Source: Treponema sp.
GTDB lineage: Bacteria > Spirochaetota > Spirochaetia > Treponematales > Breznakiellaceae
DNA length: 33,184 nt
NCBI GenBank assembly: GCA_031256035.1
Contig: JAIRRJ010000047.1
Span: 1 to 33,184 of the forward strand
Direction: 5' to 3'
Position 1 is the stretch's first letter. Every line of letters begins with the position of its first letter. This document shows, piece after piece, positions 1-7,918 of the stretch. Made by a program: the position numbers and the translations under genes. Below the pieces are notes generated by a model, which was not told the DNA's origin, did not search any database, and was given only the letters and a program-made list of their open reading frames with translations.

Positions 1-2
1 CT

Positions 3-704
3 ACAAATCAAACTTTTGATCTTGTAAACAAGGTCTTTGGTCTTGCCGGAGCAATCATCCAAAAACACAACGGGTTTGTTGACAAGTATTTGGGAGATGC
101 CGCGATGGTTCTTTTTGAACGTGCAGAAGACGCGGTAAAGGCGGGTATAGAAATCTACCGCACAATAATCCTTGATGAGTCGACCCGTGTTAAAAACGGC
201 ATAGACGGCATCAATATAGGCATTGGGGCGCACACCGGAAATGTTATGATGGGCGTTATCGGCGACACCGAGCATTATGCCAGCACAGTTATTTCAAAAC
301 ACGTCAACACAGCCTCGCGTATAGAGGGGCTTACCAAGCAGGTAAGCGCCGGAATGTTGATAAGCGCGGACGTGATGCAGAATATCAGCGAAGGCGAACA
401 GAACTTCAATTTCCGTTATCTTGGGATGGTGAATCCCGCCGGTTCGCGCGAGGCAAACGGCATTTTTGAAATACTGGATGCATTACCTGATGACAAGCGT
501 AAAAAAAGGCTTAAAAGCAAGGAAATTTTTGAATCGGCGATACGTAATTTCCTTACTGAAAAATATCAGATTTCCGCCGAGCGTTTTAAGAAGGTTATGG
601 ATTTTGATGCAACCGACGAATGTGCAAAGCATTTTTATCACGAAACAATGCTGCGTGTTGAAGGCCGTGACAAGCGCAGAGTTTTTTCTTTTAATGAAAA
701 GTGA
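3..704 (+). CDS. Adenylate/guanylate cyclase (class III), 3' part only
   Basis: The reading frame is open from the left edge, so the gene begins outside the window and about 233 residues are visible. The segment DKYLGDAAMV (near residue 27 of the visible part) matches the class III cyclase strand-turn that holds the second metal-binding Asp. HVNTASRIE supplies the Asn and Arg that stabilise the transition state in this family. NIGIGAHTGNVMMGVIGD is the usual strand between them. These motifs support conversion of ATP or GTP to a cyclic nucleotide; which one cannot be told here. After the catalytic domain comes a charged helical tail of about 60 residues ending FSFNEK. Upstream sensor or membrane domains, normal in this family, lie off the window. 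A TTG at 90 opens the longest start-bounded ORF but is inside the domain and is not the real start. Confidence 0.9.
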   Translation, partial: TNQTFDLVNKVFGLAGAIIQKHNGFVDKYLGDAAMVLFERAEDAVKAGIEIYRTIILDESTRVKNGIDGINIGIGAHTGNVMMGVIGDTEHYASTVISKHVNTASRIEGLTKQVSAGMLISADVMQNISEGEQNFNFRYLGMVNPAGSREANGIFEILDALPDDKRKKRLKSKEIFESAIRNFLTEKYQISAERFKKVMDFDATDECAKHFYHETMLRVEGRDKRRVFSFNEK

Positions 705-755
705 ATTTGGGCGGGATTTTTCTGCTAGATTGCACCTGGAGGATAGTCTATTAAG

Positions 756-905
756 ATGCAGGAAAACTCTATTGTCATGAATGAGATGGCTTCCATCGCG
801 GAGGAAATCAGCTCGGCGGTAAACCATGTCAATGAGATAAGCGGCAAGAACCGTAATGCTATTGACATATTATTAAAGGAAGTCTCGCGGTTTAAGGTAG
901 AGTGA
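756..905 (+). pseudogene. Chemoreceptor (MCP) C-terminal remnant, 49 codons
   Basis: An in-frame stretch from ATG 756 to TGA 903-905 encodes a peptide whose end (VNHVNEISGKNR then KEVSRFKVE) closely matches the last residues of the chemoreceptor at 1842-4040 ([12 protein letters not shown] then REVSRFKVE). A stop codon at 744-746 blocks the frame just upstream, so no further receptor sequence is attached. The preceding cyclase gene ends 51 bases earlier. The peptide has no membrane segment or complete signalling hairpin and cannot act as a receptor. I read it as the tail of a deleted MCP gene on the opposite strand from the intact one. A GGAGG-like site at 737-742 leaves open that a short peptide is made. 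Confidence 0.75.
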
Positions 906-962
906 AGGGCAATGAACAGTGAGAAGTGTTGGTGTCCGCAAGTGTTGTTACATACACACTGC

Positions 963-1685
963 TCATTCTTCCATCTGATAAGCAAGGTACTGCTCTTTGA
1001 TTTCCCGCGCCTTGCCCTGCGCGACAGGAACAGAGGAAAGGGTCTGTAAGGTTATCTTACTATTTTCAATAGTATCCACATACTGCATATTCACCAGATA
1101 GCAGCGGTGGGTTCTGATAAAACACCTGTATTTCAGCAGATTATCGCAGGTAGAAGAAAAAGGCTCCGCACATTCAATTACCCTGCCGGAACGCAGGTGA
1201 TACAGCACATTTCTGCCTAAAACCTCGACAAAAGCCAAATTGGAAATCAGTATTTTTTGAATGCCCTCTTTGCTCTTTACAATAACCGCATCCTCATCAT
1301 CTTCCGTTTTTATCCGCTCCAGCATTTCGTCAAAGGTAAAAAACAGTTTTTCTTTGGTGACCGGCTTTAGCACATAGTTGACGGCTTTCACCGAATAGCT
1401 TTTCAAAGCAAACTCAGGTGTTGACGTAAAAAATAAAATCTGCGCGGTTTTGTCAAACCTGCGGATGTCCTTTGCGGCATCCATGCCAGTAAATCCCGGC
1501 ATAATAATATCCAGACAATATATATCAAACCGCTTTCCTTTTTCCAGGACAGCAATCAGCTCAAATCCGTTCGGAAAGACTGCGTATTCGCAGTCGAAGT
1601 TTTTTGATGTCCTATACAAGTCTATGAGCTGCACCATATTGGACAGCTCACCAATGTTATCATCACAGACTGCAATCTGTAGCAT
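963..1685 (-). CDS. LytTR-family response regulator
   Basis: The product is a 240-residue two-domain response regulator. The N-terminal receiver has the acidic pair D8-D9, the phospho-acceptor D59 in YCLDIIMPG, T87 in FFTST and K107 in LKPV, so all conserved switch residues are present. The C-terminal ~100 residues are a LytTR DNA-binding domain (FVEVLGRNVLYHL, then FIRTHRCYLVNMQYV). It should bind DNA as a phosphorylation-controlled regulator. The start at 1685 (MLQIAVCDDN) is preferred because AGAGGTG lies just upstream; a longer frame to 1772 adds 29 residues that belong to no receiver domain. No histidine kinase is adjacent. The gene follows the chemoreceptor on the same strand after about 156 bases, so co-transcription is possible. 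Confidence 0.9.
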   Translation of the reverse strand: MLQIAVCDDNIGELSNMVQLIDLYRTSKNFDCEYAVFPNGFELIAVLEKGKRFDIYCLDIIMPGFTGMDAAKDIRRFDKTAQILFFTSTPEFALKSYSVKAVNYVLKPVTKEKLFFTFDEMLERIKTEDDEDAVIVKSKEGIQKILISNLAFVEVLGRNVLYHLRSGRVIECAEPFSSTCDNLLKYRCFIRTHRCYLVNMQYVDTIENSKITLQTLSSVPVAQGKAREIKEQYLAYQMEE

Positions 1686-1841
1686 TAGCACCTCTCTTGG
1701 GTCAAATTTACCATAAAAATTGGATTCCTGCCCCTCCGCTGCATGAAACATGATTTTTTCGACATGAATCATACCCCGCTTTGCCCGTAGCGCTGTCGGA
1801 CACCTAAAGGCGCCCTTTGCATTTGAAGCATTATGCTCAAT

Positions 1842-4040
1842 TTACTCCACTTTGAAGCGTGAAACTTCCCGTACCAGATGATCAATGCTGTCCTTGTTTT
1901 TCGCGCTTATCTCGTTGACGCGGGTTACCGCTACATTGATCTGATCTGCGCCCTTTGCCATCTCGTTCATTCCTCCGGTGATCTCCTGCGTTACCAGTTC
2001 AAGGTTTTTGCTTTCATTAATCACTTCTTTGCTGCCCTCAAGCATTTCCATTGAGCCGCTCTTTACGTGACTGGTAAGCTCGTTAAGCCGGCTGACAGCT
2101 TCAAGTATTTGCTTGCTGCCTTCGCCCTGTTCTTCCATGGCATTGCGGATGTTGTTTTCCTGATCCGCCACGGTTTTTACGCCGGTATCGATGGCTTCGA
2201 ATTTGTTCAGCACATTGCCTGTGGAATCGGTGATTTTGTCGATGGATTCCTTTATCTTCTTCAGTACCACATTGATTGTCTTTGACTGTTCACCGGAATT
2301 TTCGGCGAGCTTGCGTATTTCATCGGCGACAACGGCAAATCCTTTACCAGCTTCTCCGGCGTGCGCCGCTTCAATGGCGGCGTTCATCGAGAGCAAATTG
2401 GTCTGGCTGGCGATGTTTTTCATTACCGCGTTGATTTCCATAAGCCCTTCGGATTCCTTCGCTATTTCCTGAATGTCCTCCGCAACATGCTGCAGACCTG
2501 TGCGCCCCACTTCGGAAGCGGAAGATAATTCCTTTACATTGTTACCGTTTTTCACAAGGGTCTGGGTTACGGAATGTATATTGGCAAGCATTTCTTCGAT
2601 AGCCGAAGATGACTGGGCGACACTGGCGCTCTGCTGTTCCACATGTTTGTTGAGCTTGTCAATGTTGATGGTGATCTGCTCCATGGTAGCGTTGGTTTGC
2701 GTTACGGATGCGCTCTGGTTTATCACACGGCCTTTAATGCTCTGCGTGGTAACTGTAATTTCGTTAATCGCGGAGGCGGTTTCCGCCATATTGCTTGCAA
2801 GTTCATTTCCGATGTCGAATAACGATATTGTCTGTTGTTTGATGGTAACAATCAGGTTTTTTATCTTTTCGAGTGTCCGGTTGAAGTAACGGGACAGATC
2901 GGCGATCTCATCATTTCCTTTCTCAGGAATTGTCCGTGTCAGGTCCCCTTCACCTTCGGAAATATCTTTCAGGGTATCCGTAACTGTAATGATGGGCTTT
3001 ATAAACTGACCAAGAACAAAGAAAACAATAACCGCCGCCGTCAATATGGCTATCCCTCCTAGAATAAACGTAAATCTGGTCATGGTTTTTACTTCGGCTA
3101 AAACAAACGATTCCACGGTCGCAATCATGATTGTCCATGTCGTATCCGAATTGCCAATCCGGAAAGAAGTCATGGTAAGTTCTACATTGGTGTTAAGAGT
3201 AGGATCGTACACCCTGTCTTTGTATGCCTTTCCGTCAAGCACCGCCTGATACGCTGTCTGTATGTTTTTGCCGTATTCCTTGTCGGCATCAGGCAGCATC
3301 ATACTAACCCGTTCAGGAAAGGTATGGGCTAAAATAAACCCATTACCCGAGTAAATCACCATTATGGCAATTTCTTCATTGTTTTTGATAGTCTGTTCCA
3401 AAAGACTTTGCATCGCGTCAATGCGTAAGAGGCAGCCAACGCCTCCTACGGTTTCATTAGTGCGCGGGTTAATAATGGGAACCATCATTCTGATTACATA
3501 CGTGTTTTTTCCGCCGATTGTTCCCGGAATGGGATGATCAAATCTGTCCTTTTTTGAGTTGGGGCCGTTAAAGTAAGTCATGGAGACTTCTACGTCGACG
3601 CTGGTACGGCTCCTGATTTCACCTGATTCCCTGGTCCAGGTCATGGCGTATTGCCCGGTGGAGGTAGAGCCTGTCCGGTTTACGTAATTTGAGTCCATGC
3701 CATCAAGTGCGTTAGGCTTCCATATCGAATATACGTTGATCATGTCAGGCTCCGATTTGATGGTGGCAAGCAGCATATCATCGAACCGTTCCCGCCTGGT
3801 TTCAGGCGGCAGCTCTTCATAGTCTGTCATTACGTGTGCCAGCGTTTGCAGCGCCCGGAGGTATCCTTCTTCCCTGCCTTTCCAAAATTCGGCGCGTTGA
3901 CCTGCCAAATTATGCAGGCCGCGGATACTCAGATCAATGGTGATGGCGGAAGCTTTGCGCAGCAAAATGGCCGAAATTCCTGTTACAACGACCACCATTA
4001 TGGCGATCATTAATAAACTCAGTTTGAATTTAATTTTCAT
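1842..4040 (-). CDS. Methyl-accepting chemotaxis protein with double-Cache sensor
   Basis: The 732-residue transmembrane chemoreceptor has a first membrane segment in the first ~30 residues ([16 protein letters not shown]). A periplasmic Cache-type sensor region of ~290 residues follows, with typical blocks such as [20 protein letters not shown]. The second membrane segment is near 322-346, HAMP near 347-398, and the coiled-coil signalling domain then runs to the end. The hairpin tip near residues 547-580 ([20 protein letters not shown]) is the conserved CheA/CheW contact. It should pass ligand state to the flagellar chemotaxis system; the ligand is unknown. The start at 4040 is chosen for GAGGAG six bases upstream, in place of an ATG 18 bases earlier. 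It lies downstream of the LuxR gene with a shared 14-bp motif between them. No C-terminal CheR/CheB docking pentapeptide is seen; the protein ends SRFKVE. Confidence 0.95.
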   Translation of the reverse strand: MKIKFKLSLLMIAIMVVVVTGISAILLRKASAITIDLSIRGLHNLAGQRAEFWKGREEGYLRALQTLAHVMTDYEELPPETRRERFDDMLLATIKSEPDMINVYSIWKPNALDGMDSNYVNRTGSTSTGQYAMTWTRESGEIRSRTSVDVEVSMTYFNGPNSKKDRFDHPIPGTIGGKNTYVIRMMVPIINPRTNETVGGVGCLLRIDAMQSLLEQTIKNNEEIAIMVIYSGNGFILAHTFPERVSMMLPDADKEYGKNIQTAYQAVLDGKAYKDRVYDPTLNTNVELTMTSFRIGNSDTTWTIMIATVESFVLAEVKTMTRFTFILGGIAILTAAVIVFFVLGQFIKPIITVTDTLKDISEGEGDLTRTIPEKGNDEIADLSRYFNRTLEKIKNLIVTIKQQTISLFDIGNELASNMAETASAINEITVTTQSIKGRVINQSASVTQTNATMEQITINIDKLNKHVEQQSASVAQSSSAIEEMLANIHSVTQTLVKNGNNVKELSSASEVGRTGLQHVAEDIQEIAKESEGLMEINAVMKNIASQTNLLSMNAAIEAAHAGEAGKGFAVVADEIRKLAENSGEQSKTINVVLKKIKESIDKITDSTGNVLNKFEAIDTGVKTVADQENNIRNAMEEQGEGSKQILEAVSRLNELTSHVKSGSMEMLEGSKEVINESKNLELVTQEITGGMNEMAKGADQINVAVTRVNEISAKNKDSIDHLVREVSRFKVE

Positions 4041-4131
4041 ATCGTTCTCCTCTGACACATCGCTTGATGCTCTAAATTCAAAGTAATAACAGAGAGTACA
4101 AACGATAATACCTAAAGGGGAAAAAAAACTG

Positions 4132-4145
4132 TCGCAAAATACACC
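4132..4145 (-). promoter_or_regulatory. 14-bp motif upstream of the MCP gene (copy 1)
   Basis: The sequence TCGCAAAATACACC (plus strand) is repeated exactly at 6735-6748. This copy is 92 bases upstream of the chemoreceptor start and abuts the end of the LuxR gene. The other copy lies upstream of the LuxR gene itself. It may be a regulator site; this is inferred from position and identity only. Confidence 0.45.
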
Positions 4146-6671
4146 TCAAATCATCTTTCGTTCTACAGCGATGCGGATAAGGTCAGCCAGATTTCCGGCG
4201 CCGACTTTTGCGTAGATCATGTTGATAACCATCTTCACGGTGTTGATAGAAAGATTGCGGCCTGCCGCGATTTCCGAGCGCGAAAGACCGTGGGAAAGAT
4301 CAGTAAGGATTTCCGCTTCCCTGGGGGTTAAGATGATGCCATCCCTGATGCGGTTGACCTGTTTGTATTCCGTAATGATAGAGGACTTGCGTTTGGCGTA
4401 AGTGGAGGCTTTGCGGCTGACATTCTCAAGCCAGATGCTTGGAATGGCGCAGGCTGAATTTTTCAGCGCGGAGGCGGCGAGGGTGCGCATGTCTTTTCCC
4501 ATTTCAATAAAAGGCATCAGGATGCCATTGGGCGCAGCCGCTTCATAGGCATCCTGCAGCACGGCATACGCTTTTCTTTTGCTTTTTATTTTGTAATATA
4601 CACAGGCTTCAATTGCCAGCATTTCAACCCTTCCGAACAGAAACGACTCCCTCTCCTTCATCTCATGGATATACGACAAAAGCGAAACATAACTCCTTGT
4701 CATATAACAAAACCTCGCTTTTATCTGATTTCCGAAATTTTCAATAAATCCGGCATGACCGTAGGGTGAGAAGTTTTCTTTTAGCCAGTCGGTTACATGA
4801 TCCGGCATGGCCAGGATATAGTAAAACCATGAAACGGAAATATCGTAATTAATGAATCGGTTGGCATATTCATTTTCATCCAGTTGGGCTTTCATGTCTT
4901 TCAGCGCCTGTTCCGCTTTTGCAAGATTTCCCTGCGAAACCGCGATTCGCAAAGTATATAACAGCGCCCTGTGAACAATTTCAAACTGCCTCTTTTCACG
5001 CGCCTGTGCCAGTGCGCGGGTAATAAGGGTTTCAGCGGCAGTTGTGTCGCCCTGAAAGAATTTGAATTCTCCCCGCGCCAGATCATCTTCTCCGGTCATA
5101 CGGCCGTTACAGCAACGCGATATATGCGCGACTGTACGGGCAAGCGCGTCAATACATTCTTCCGGCGCGCCTTTCCTTGATGAACCGGCCATGATGATCC
5201 ACGGTCCGGGGCTATGGGCAGCCAGTCTGGTCAAATCATCCGGTTCGGTGATGTATTTGCCAAAGCTTTCAAAGTACTGATCAAAATCGTAATTATCGTC
5301 CGTTATACACAACAAAGCGCGTAACATACCCAAACAGTAATAGATGGCGCCCAGATTGCGTTTTCTGAAAGGATCATCTTCCGGCAGCCTGAGGAATTTC
5401 CCCTCGTAATATTTCGCCAATTCAACGGATTTTTGCCAAAGTCCCTGGCACATATAGGCGCGTAAATGCGTTATTGCAAGAAATTCCATCGTATCGAACG
5501 CTTCCGCCGGCGCTCGGTCGATAATTTCCGCCGTATATTTTGCAATATCGTACGAAAATTGAGCGGGTAACGCAAAGATAACGGATATAATCGATGAATA
5601 GTCCCCTGTCTTTTCATAATACGACATCGCATCGATCTTAAAGCCGCTCCTGTTGCACCAGCCTCCGGCAATTGCATAAGTTTTCCGCTTTTGTTCCGCT
5701 GAAAGAAGTTCCTGTCTGGCAGTAAGGAATTCCAAAAACAGGGGGTGAATGAGATATGCGTTGATATAGCTGTCATGGCGAATATACGCACTTTGTTTTT
5801 CCAGCTCTGCGATCATGTCCTCGTCTCCGTCCGCCATAAGTTCGATTAAGTCAACGGACAAATGCTCGATCAGGGAAAGGCGCACGAGAAAATATTGCAA
5901 GCGTTCGGAAACTCTGTCCCAAATTTCCGTCTCCATAAGACGGAAAATGTTTGTTTTCATCGCTTTGCGGACATAGCCTTCGTAGCCCGGCGCTTTTTGG
6001 AACGAGCGCGCTATGAGGTTAAGCGCAAATGCCCAGCCTTCGGTATCCTGCATGATTTCGCGCAAGGCTTCAGGCTGCGGGGAAATGTCAAGCCGGCGGA
6101 AAAATTGCGCAAGCTCGCTTTCGGTAAAACGCAGATCGTTCTCGCTCAAGCTGTATATGCAGCCTCTGGAAACAAGGCCTGCAATATTTATGTTGGGAGT
6201 GGAACGGGAAATTAAAAATATCGAAGTCCCCTCCGGCATTTTCAGGAGGACACATTCTTCTACAAATCGAATAACGGAAGGCTCGTAAATGCAATGAAAA
6301 TCATCCATGACAATGATTCGCCTTTTTATCTCAACATGATGGTGCAGCAAGGCAATGTACTGATTCACCTTGTCTCTGGTATCGGGGAAGCCAAGCTTGC
6401 TGATTGCACCGGCAAGAGACGCGTTAACCTGCATCATTGTGTGGGTAAAATTTTCCCAAAAACGCGCACCGACATTATCGCGTTCGGAAAGTTGTATCCA
6501 CGCCGTAGCTGCCTGATACTCTTCCGCAAAATCATGAACAGCGCTCGTTTTACCGTAACCCGCCCCGGCGCATACAACAACGAGCGGGTATTTCACGGCT
6601 TCTGTAAACAATTTGTTCAACCGCGGACGTTCAAAATGGAATAATGCACGGCTGCCATTACTGGTTTTCAT
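4146..6671 (-). CDS. MalT/LuxR-type ATP-dependent transcriptional regulator
   Basis: The 841-residue protein has the MalT (LAL/STAND) plan. The Walker A is AGAGYGKT at residues 35-42, Walker B is RRIIVMDDF near 117-125, then comes a long helical repeat region of about 450 residues. A C-terminal LuxR helix-turn-helix spans 780-841 (LTPREAEILTDL, then SINTVKMVINMIYAKVG). Family members bind ATP and an inducer, oligomerise and activate transcription. The start at 6671 is supported by GGAG five bases upstream; a nearby ATG at 6675 is in another frame. The chemoreceptor follows on the same strand after 105 bases, and identical 14-bp motifs precede both genes, so it may control itself and the receptor. 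The inducer cannot be read from sequence. Confidence 0.92.
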   Translation of the reverse strand: MKTSNGSRALFHFERPRLNKLFTEAVKYPLVVVCAGAGYGKTSAVHDFAEEYQAATAWIQLSERDNVGARFWENFTHTMMQVNASLAGAISKLGFPDTRDKVNQYIALLHHHVEIKRRIIVMDDFHCIYEPSVIRFVEECVLLKMPEGTSIFLISRSTPNINIAGLVSRGCIYSLSENDLRFTESELAQFFRRLDISPQPEALREIMQDTEGWAFALNLIARSFQKAPGYEGYVRKAMKTNIFRLMETEIWDRVSERLQYFLVRLSLIEHLSVDLIELMADGDEDMIAELEKQSAYIRHDSYINAYLIHPLFLEFLTARQELLSAEQKRKTYAIAGGWCNRSGFKIDAMSYYEKTGDYSSIISVIFALPAQFSYDIAKYTAEIIDRAPAEAFDTMEFLAITHLRAYMCQGLWQKSVELAKYYEGKFLRLPEDDPFRKRNLGAIYYCLGMLRALLCITDDNYDFDQYFESFGKYITEPDDLTRLAAHSPGPWIIMAGSSRKGAPEECIDALARTVAHISRCCNGRMTGEDDLARGEFKFFQGDTTAAETLITRALAQAREKRQFEIVHRALLYTLRIAVSQGNLAKAEQALKDMKAQLDENEYANRFINYDISVSWFYYILAMPDHVTDWLKENFSPYGHAGFIENFGNQIKARFCYMTRSYVSLLSYIHEMKERESFLFGRVEMLAIEACVYYKIKSKRKAYAVLQDAYEAAAPNGILMPFIEMGKDMRTLAASALKNSACAIPSIWLENVSRKASTYAKRKSSIITEYKQVNRIRDGIILTPREAEILTDLSHGLSRSEIAAGRNLSINTVKMVINMIYAKVGAGNLADLIRIAVERKMI

Positions 6672-6959
6672 TCATACTCCATAGGATAATTCGGGGAAAA
6701 TGCACATAAAATACCTGAAAATTAAAAATCAAAATCGCAAAATACACCCAACGCTGTTGTTAATCTGAGATACTAATGCATATGGAGAGTTACTTTCGGT
6801 GATCCTTCTCTGAAAAAGCATAATTACAGTACAAATGGCCTTTCGTTGTGAGTAAACCAATAAGGAAACTCATACACATTAAGAAATAATGGCTAACAAG
6901 CGTAAGTTTGCCAAGAAATAAGTAAAATATCTATCTTTATTCTACGTTAAGTGAGTAAT
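6672..6959. other. Intergenic region upstream of the LuxR-type gene
   Basis: About 290 AT-rich bases lie between the LuxR-type gene and the small CxxC ORF. The stretch holds the second copy of the 14-bp motif (6735-6748) and must contain the LuxR gene promoter, but I could not assign convincing -35 and -10 boxes. No gene, hairpin with a T tract, or long repeat is evident in the rest. Confidence 0.4.
6735..6748 (-). promoter_or_regulatory. 14-bp motif upstream of the LuxR-type gene (copy 2)
   Basis: TCGCAAAATACACC on the plus strand is identical to 4132-4145. It sits 64 bases upstream of the LuxR-type start codon. Identity over 14 bases at two promoter-proximal positions on the same strand suggests a shared control site, possibly bound by the LuxR-type protein itself. 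The exact match and location are observed; the role is inference. Confidence 0.45.
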
Positions 6960-7070
6960 TTAACCAATTTTTTCGGTTTTGATTACCATTTGTTCAGTTC
7001 TGACAAGGTTTTTTGCTCTACACATCTCGCAACGATTCGTCTTTTTCATTTTGGTTATATCTTTGATCAT
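6960..7070 (-). CDS. 36-residue CxxC mini-protein overlapping the HicB-like gene
   Basis: The ATG at 7068-7070 overlaps the TGA stop of the upstream HicB-like gene in an ATGA arrangement, typical of translational coupling. The frame runs 36 codons. It contains C-E-M-C at residues 14-17 followed by a basic-hydrophobic stretch ending EKIG. That order resembles the start of YgiT-type zinc-finger antitoxins, which need a second CxxC further on that is absent here because of the TAA at 6960-6962. It could be a truncated remnant, a small zinc-binding peptide, or chance. The overlap is seen directly; the family suggestion is weak. Confidence 0.35.
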   Translation of the reverse strand: MIKDITKMKKTNRCEMCRAKNLVRTEQMVIKTEKIG

Positions 7071-7405
7071 GCGTGAACCTCGTCATAAATTGCTCTTTCT
7101 ACAAATGCGTTGAGTGAAATACCTTCTTTGCTGGCAATGATCGCCGCCTCCCTATGCAGTTCAGGAGAAATGCGGATGTTAAAAGAGCCTTTATAGGATT
7201 TCTGCGGTTCTTTATCTGCCTCTTCGCACAGCAAAGTGTAATCTTCAACAGCTTCGGCAAATGCTTTTTTTAGTTTATCTACACTTTCACCTTCAAAAGT
7301 TACCAGATCGGTAGTTCCGATAATTTTTCCGAAAAAGCACTCGTCAACTGCCGAATACTCAACACTGCCATAAAAACCCTTAAACTTGAGTAAATTGTCA
7401 GTCAT
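7067..7405 (-). CDS. HicB-family antitoxin-like protein, orphan
   Basis: The 112-residue protein has an N-terminal alpha/beta HicB-like fold (ECFFGKIIGTTDLVTFEG, then KLKKAFAEAVEDY). Its C-terminal ribbon-helix-helix segment (FNIRISPELHREAAIIASKEGISLNAFVERAI) should bind DNA as a dimer. In this family the protein neutralises the HicA mRNA-degrading toxin and represses its own operon. The usual partner is not visible: no double-stranded-RNA-binding-type HicA frame lies on either side. Only a 36-residue CxxC ORF overlaps its stop. AGAGAGGA lies upstream of the start. It may be an orphan regulator or a remnant of a decayed toxin-antitoxin pair. Confidence 0.8.
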   Translation of the reverse strand: MTDNLLKFKGFYGSVEYSAVDECFFGKIIGTTDLVTFEGESVDKLKKAFAEAVEDYTLLCEEADKEPQKSYKGSFNIRISPELHREAAIIASKEGISLNAFVERAIYDEVHA

Positions 7406-7488
7406 TCAGATATCCTCTCTGAAACACAATGCCTTTGCAACTGTTTTTTAGTTACAAAATACTGGTCAGCAATCCCTACTCCTCGCTG

Positions 7489-7803
7489 TTATCTTTCGAG
7501 CAGGGCGTTAATGATAACCGCAACGACCCGGCGATCTTTTTTGCCGAGCCGGTGTAAATTTTTAATGATAATACTGATGTCGTGAGGCACCAGGACAGGC
7601 TCCTCTCCGGTTACCAGGTATTCTACGCTTACCTGCAAAGCCCGCGCTATGCGGACAGCGGTGTCGGCAGGGGGCATTGAGGCTTTTTCAGAGAGTAAAT
7701 AGGTATCTAAGGCTCTTTTGGGTACTCCTGATGTCTCAGCAAGTTCTTTAACCAGCATGCCATTATAAGACAATTCCTGCTTTAGGTTTTCACGGAAACC
7801 CAT
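7489..7803 (-). CDS. XRE-family helix-turn-helix regulator
   Basis: The 104-residue protein carries an N-terminal Cro/CI-type helix-turn-helix over residues ~9-65 (MLVKELAETSGVPKRALDTYL, ending AVRIARALQVSVEYLVTGEE). A short helical tail follows (LHRLGKKDRRVVAVIINALL). The tail resembles the C-terminal helix pair of the other XRE protein at 15923-16321. It probably represses a local promoter, perhaps its own or that of the divergent lipoprotein gene, whose -35 and -10 boxes lie in the 115-base gap. No clear ribosome-binding site precedes the ATG at 7803. No toxin partner is adjacent on its strand; the HicB-like gene follows after 83 bases. Confidence 0.88.
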   Translation of the reverse strand: MGFRENLKQELSYNGMLVKELAETSGVPKRALDTYLLSEKASMPPADTAVRIARALQVSVEYLVTGEEPVLVPHDISIIIKNLHRLGKKDRRVVAVIINALLER

Positions 7804-7837
7804 GTTTTCAGATTACATAAATATCCGTAATATTCTG

Positions 7838-7867
7838 TTGACAATAACGATAAATATGTATTATAAA
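7838..7867 (+). promoter_or_regulatory. Sigma-70-type promoter for the beta-helix lipoprotein
   Basis: TTGACA at 7838-7843 and TATAAA at 7862-7867 are separated by 18 bases, 51 bases ahead of the lipoprotein ATG. An imperfect dyad (ATCCGTAATAT against ATAACGAT) spans the -35 box and could be an operator for the divergent XRE regulator. The boxes are near consensus; the operator idea is weaker. Confidence 0.65.
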
Positions 7868-7918
7868 TGAAAATAACGAGATTTCAGTAATAAGGAATTT
7901 TGAAAAAGGAGCAATAAT

